DNA of 64,000 nucleotides from NCBI RefSeq assembly GCF_011516835.1, contig NZ_WOTB01000003.1:1-64000 (forward strand), in the 5' to 3' direction. How positions within the stretch are numbered: position 1 is the first letter of the stretch; each line of letters begins with the position of its first letter. A program made the translations under genes and the position numbers. This stretch comes from Acetobacter musti. Its GTDB lineage: Bacteria; Pseudomonadota; Alphaproteobacteria; Acetobacterales; Acetobacteraceae. Of this stretch, positions 62,607 to 64,000 are shown piece after piece. Below the pieces are notes generated by a model. The model did no database searches. It was not told the DNA's origin and worked only from the letters and a program-made list of their open reading frames with translations.

Positions 62607-62655
62607 GTCGCTTAAAGCGACTGACGATGTCAATATAAAAGTCGCTTAAGGCGAC
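62607..62655. promoter_or_regulatory. Twin palindromic operators of the element
   Basis: GTCGCTTAAAGCGAC (62607-62621) is a perfect palindrome about a central base, and GTCGCTTAAGGCGAC (62641-62655) differs by one base. Centres are 34 nt apart with AT-rich sequence between. A looser GCGA-N8-TCGC follows at 62661-62676, and a GTCGC half-site at 62696. The arrangement resembles a phage repressor operator cluster before the leftward array. Confidence 0.7.
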
Positions 62656-62676
62656 ATATAGCGATAAATTTTTCGC

Positions 62677-63055
62677 ACTCTTTATGTCGCCCGAGCGCCG
62701 CATCTTGCTTTGATCACGCTTTCAAGATGAGAACGTCATGACCAAACAATCCCGCCACGGAACTAAGATTCGGCATGTGAGAGCATTGGCCAAGTGAAGG
62801 CCATTAGCCGGCGATCGGGATCTCTGGAACTCGACAGACCCGTCTGAGACAGTCACTCCAATTATGGTGACGCTGTTTGCCGTAGGTTGGTCGGCATGCA
62901 AACGGGAGATATCCCCGTGCTCCTGCTGAAGGCACTAATTGTTCGGAAGTCGGATGCCGAGTGAGCGTCCAGATGCTGTTAAAAGAGAGCCCCGCCTGAG
63001 CGGGGGTCTTAGTTGGGCGATTATCCGGTTAATATGAACTGAGCAATCCGGATGC
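62677..63055. other. Gene-poor stretch with a terminator-like hairpin
   Basis: No supported gene. A 19-residue frame starts at ATG 62738, and a 22-residue frame spans about 62896-62964; neither has homology. CCCCGC-CTGA-GCGGGG (62990-63005) is a hairpin followed by a short T-pair, possibly terminating rightward transcription or the 63056 gene. Confidence 0.35.
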
Positions 63056-63694
63056 TTATTCAAAAGTAGGGGGTTTTTTGGATGGAATTATGACAAAACT
63101 GTCTGAAGTTGGGTTAGGTGGATTGCTTCCAATATAGCGGCCAGTAATACCTTCAAATGGTTCGCTGGGATTCAAAATAAAAGATGTAATTCCAGATGAT
63201 CGCATTAACTCGGTTATTTGAATATTCTTTTGGGTATCGGGTGTATGAATTATAACTCCTTGATCAGGATTTGGCTGCATTCCAAACATGAAGTTAGCAT
63301 CGGCGCCGCCGGCCCTAAAGGCGCGCAAAAACCCGTCTCCGTAGTACTGGCACTCGGGGTCCGAGCCACCGCATACGATCCAAATGCGCCCGATGAACGA
63401 TGACGACATTGATTTTATAGCCTCGAATTGCTCCTTCGTGAGGCTCCTCCAAGATACACTTGCTTTAATCTGTTCTGTTCTTAAATTGGCTTTTGCTGCC
63501 TCATTTTTGGAATTTTCAGCGCTGGCATTAGCTTGAGCAATCCGAGCATCCGAGTCGGCCGAAAGTATCGTGCCAGCCTGCCACATAGCTAGCACGCAAA
63601 TTGCCGTTACAGCAGCCGACAAGAAAGTAGCTATCTGACCTATGGCATAGATTTTACTAGCCGTGGCAACAGACCACGATAGGATAGAAGGCAA
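63056..63694 (-). CDS. Membrane-anchored protein with coiled coil, unknown
   Basis: A 212-residue protein. One membrane helix (about 20-43, IATFLSAAVTAICVLAMWQAG) is followed by an Ala/Asn/Lys/Glu-rich coiled coil (about 50-76). A soluble alpha/beta domain comes next, with GRIWIVCGGSDPECQYYGDG and GGADANFMFGMQPN. The start appears to be TTG at 63694 with AGAAGGA upstream. Base composition is AT-richer than the rest of the window, consistent with horizontal origin. I recognise no named family. Confidence 0.65.
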   Translation of the reverse strand: MPSILSWSVATASKIYAIGQIATFLSAAVTAICVLAMWQAGTILSADSDARIAQANASAENSKNEAAKANLRTEQIKASVSWRSLTKEQFEAIKSMSSSFIGRIWIVCGGSDPECQYYGDGFLRAFRAGGADANFMFGMQPNPDQGVIIHTPDTQKNIQITELMRSSGITSFILNPSEPFEGITGRYIGSNPPNPTSDSFVIIPSKKPPTFE

Positions 63695-63816
63695 TGTTGG
63701 GGGTCCTTCTGATATCTGGAATTATTATATTCGGCATTCTAAGTGTGATTGCCATTTTTATTGCCATTAATGGACACAAACAGAGAATGCGTTACGTTTC
63801 CAGAAACAACAGGTAA
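63694..63816 (+). CDS. 40-residue membrane peptide
   Basis: ATG 63694 after GAAGG, encoding a long hydrophobic helix (LLISGIIIFGILSVIAIFIA) and a basic tail (HKQRMRYVSRNNR). It is divergent from the 212-residue gene, and the two start codons share a base, so one of the two starts may be misplaced. No family recognised. Confidence 0.4.
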   Translation: MLGVLLISGIIIFGILSVIAIFIAINGHKQRMRYVSRNNR

Positions 63817-64000
63817 TTATTAAGTTCTAGTCGCGGTTCAGGTGCAACCAGAATCTGCACATAAGAGACATTACAACTCCCACGTGAGCCTAACGGTATG
63901 ACCTTCTGTCCCGATATCGATGCAATCAAAATCCCCGCATAACCTCCATCCGGAGATTAAAGAAGAACGTTTGTTCTCATTTGTGGTATAGAATCTCCAT
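63817..64000. promoter_or_regulatory. Right-edge region with an AGAAC palindrome
   Basis: No gene. AGAAC-GTTT-GTTCT (63964-63977) is a perfect 5-bp inverted repeat with a 4-nt spacer, followed by TCATTTGTGGT. It resembles a LexA-type half-site arrangement but lacks the second GTTC of the alphaproteobacterial GTTC-N7-GTTC box. Confidence 0.3.

Larger units (their letters stand above)
58001..64000. mobile_element. Integrated phage-like element beside tRNA-Arg
   Basis: Starts at the tRNA-Arg 3' end and continues past the window. It contains a tyrosine integrase next to the tRNA, an AlpA-like HTH, DUF551 and several short unknown genes in one overlapping leftward array, palindromic operators at 62.6 kb, and AT-richer sequence near the right edge. 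No capsid, tail or replication genes are in view, so it could be a prophage, a satellite or a genomic island. The left boundary is approximate. Confidence 0.75.

Noticed and set aside
62738..62797. 19-residue peptide right of the operators as a truncated repressor
   Set aside because: Too short and basic with no HTH pattern; no homology to claim a decayed repressor.
1..64000. CRISPR arrays, insertion sequences, rRNA genes
   Set aside because: No regularly spaced repeats, transposase motifs or rRNA-like sequence seen on either strand.
58001..64000. Second att copy of the tRNA-Arg 3' end within the window
   Set aside because: No repeat of the T-arm/acceptor sequence was found to the right; the element probably extends beyond the window.

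Overview
The window looks like a chromosomal stretch of a high-GC alphaproteobacterium, most probably an acetic acid bacterium (Acetobacteraceae). Supporting markers are alphaproteobacterial: a TrcR (DUF1013) regulator, two DUF465 proteins, a DUF4167 protein beside prmC, and a complex I NDUFS4-like subunit next to a tRNA. The genus is not resolved. Gene calls rest on protein motifs read by eye, start codons with Shine-Dalgarno (SD) matches, and operon overlaps; no database search was run.

Positions 1-18.3 kb are mostly housekeeping genes: a DUF2268 protease, mscL, rpmE, trcR, purE-purK, a peptide-deformylase-like gene that has lost metal ligands, a COG2509 flavoprotein, an acyltransferase, a TPR/glycosyltransferase fusion, a GNAT protein, an SDR-like protein, mazG with a NUDIX gene, a SulP transporter and an M32 carboxypeptidase. 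Positions 18.3-29.1 kb hold an exopolysaccharide locus in three transcription units. One is PAP2 phosphatase/polymerase/glycosyltransferase (minus strand). The second is a Wza/GumB-like export lipoprotein with a BBP2 beta-barrel (minus). The third is a priming sugar transferase, a Wzc/GumC-like ATPase, a glycosyltransferase and a small secreted protein (plus). No Wzx flippase is visible.

Positions 29.2-45.6 kb carry metabolic genes: an aldo/keto reductase, a CatB-like acetyltransferase, sucCD, an inositol-monophosphatase-family gene, a YfdX protein, and a 3-hydroxybutyrate dehydrogenase/AtoE transporter/BKACE operon. The operon sits beside an IclR gene whose DNA-binding region is out of frame. 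glmU-glmS, gph, a DUF3108 protein and a second, intact IclR gene follow. Positions 45.9-57.9 kb hold prfC, rpsD, a divergent ArsR/Old Yellow Enzyme pair, DUF4167 with prmC, an ABC polysaccharide exporter (Wzm/Wzt type), a NUDIX gene, an MFS transporter, gpt and murQ, tRNA-Pro(TGG), the NDUFS4-like gene and tRNA-Arg(TCT).

From about 58.0 kb to the window end lies an integrated element whose integrase abuts tRNA-Arg(TCT). It has a tightly overlapping leftward array (integrase, AlpA-like helix-turn-helix, DUF551, small hydrophobic peptides, a ParB-like protein and unknowns). The array is probably driven from a control region at 62.6 kb that carries two near-identical 15-bp palindromes. The far att site and the repressor are not in the window. 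The last kilobase is AT-richer and holds a membrane/coiled-coil protein of unknown function.
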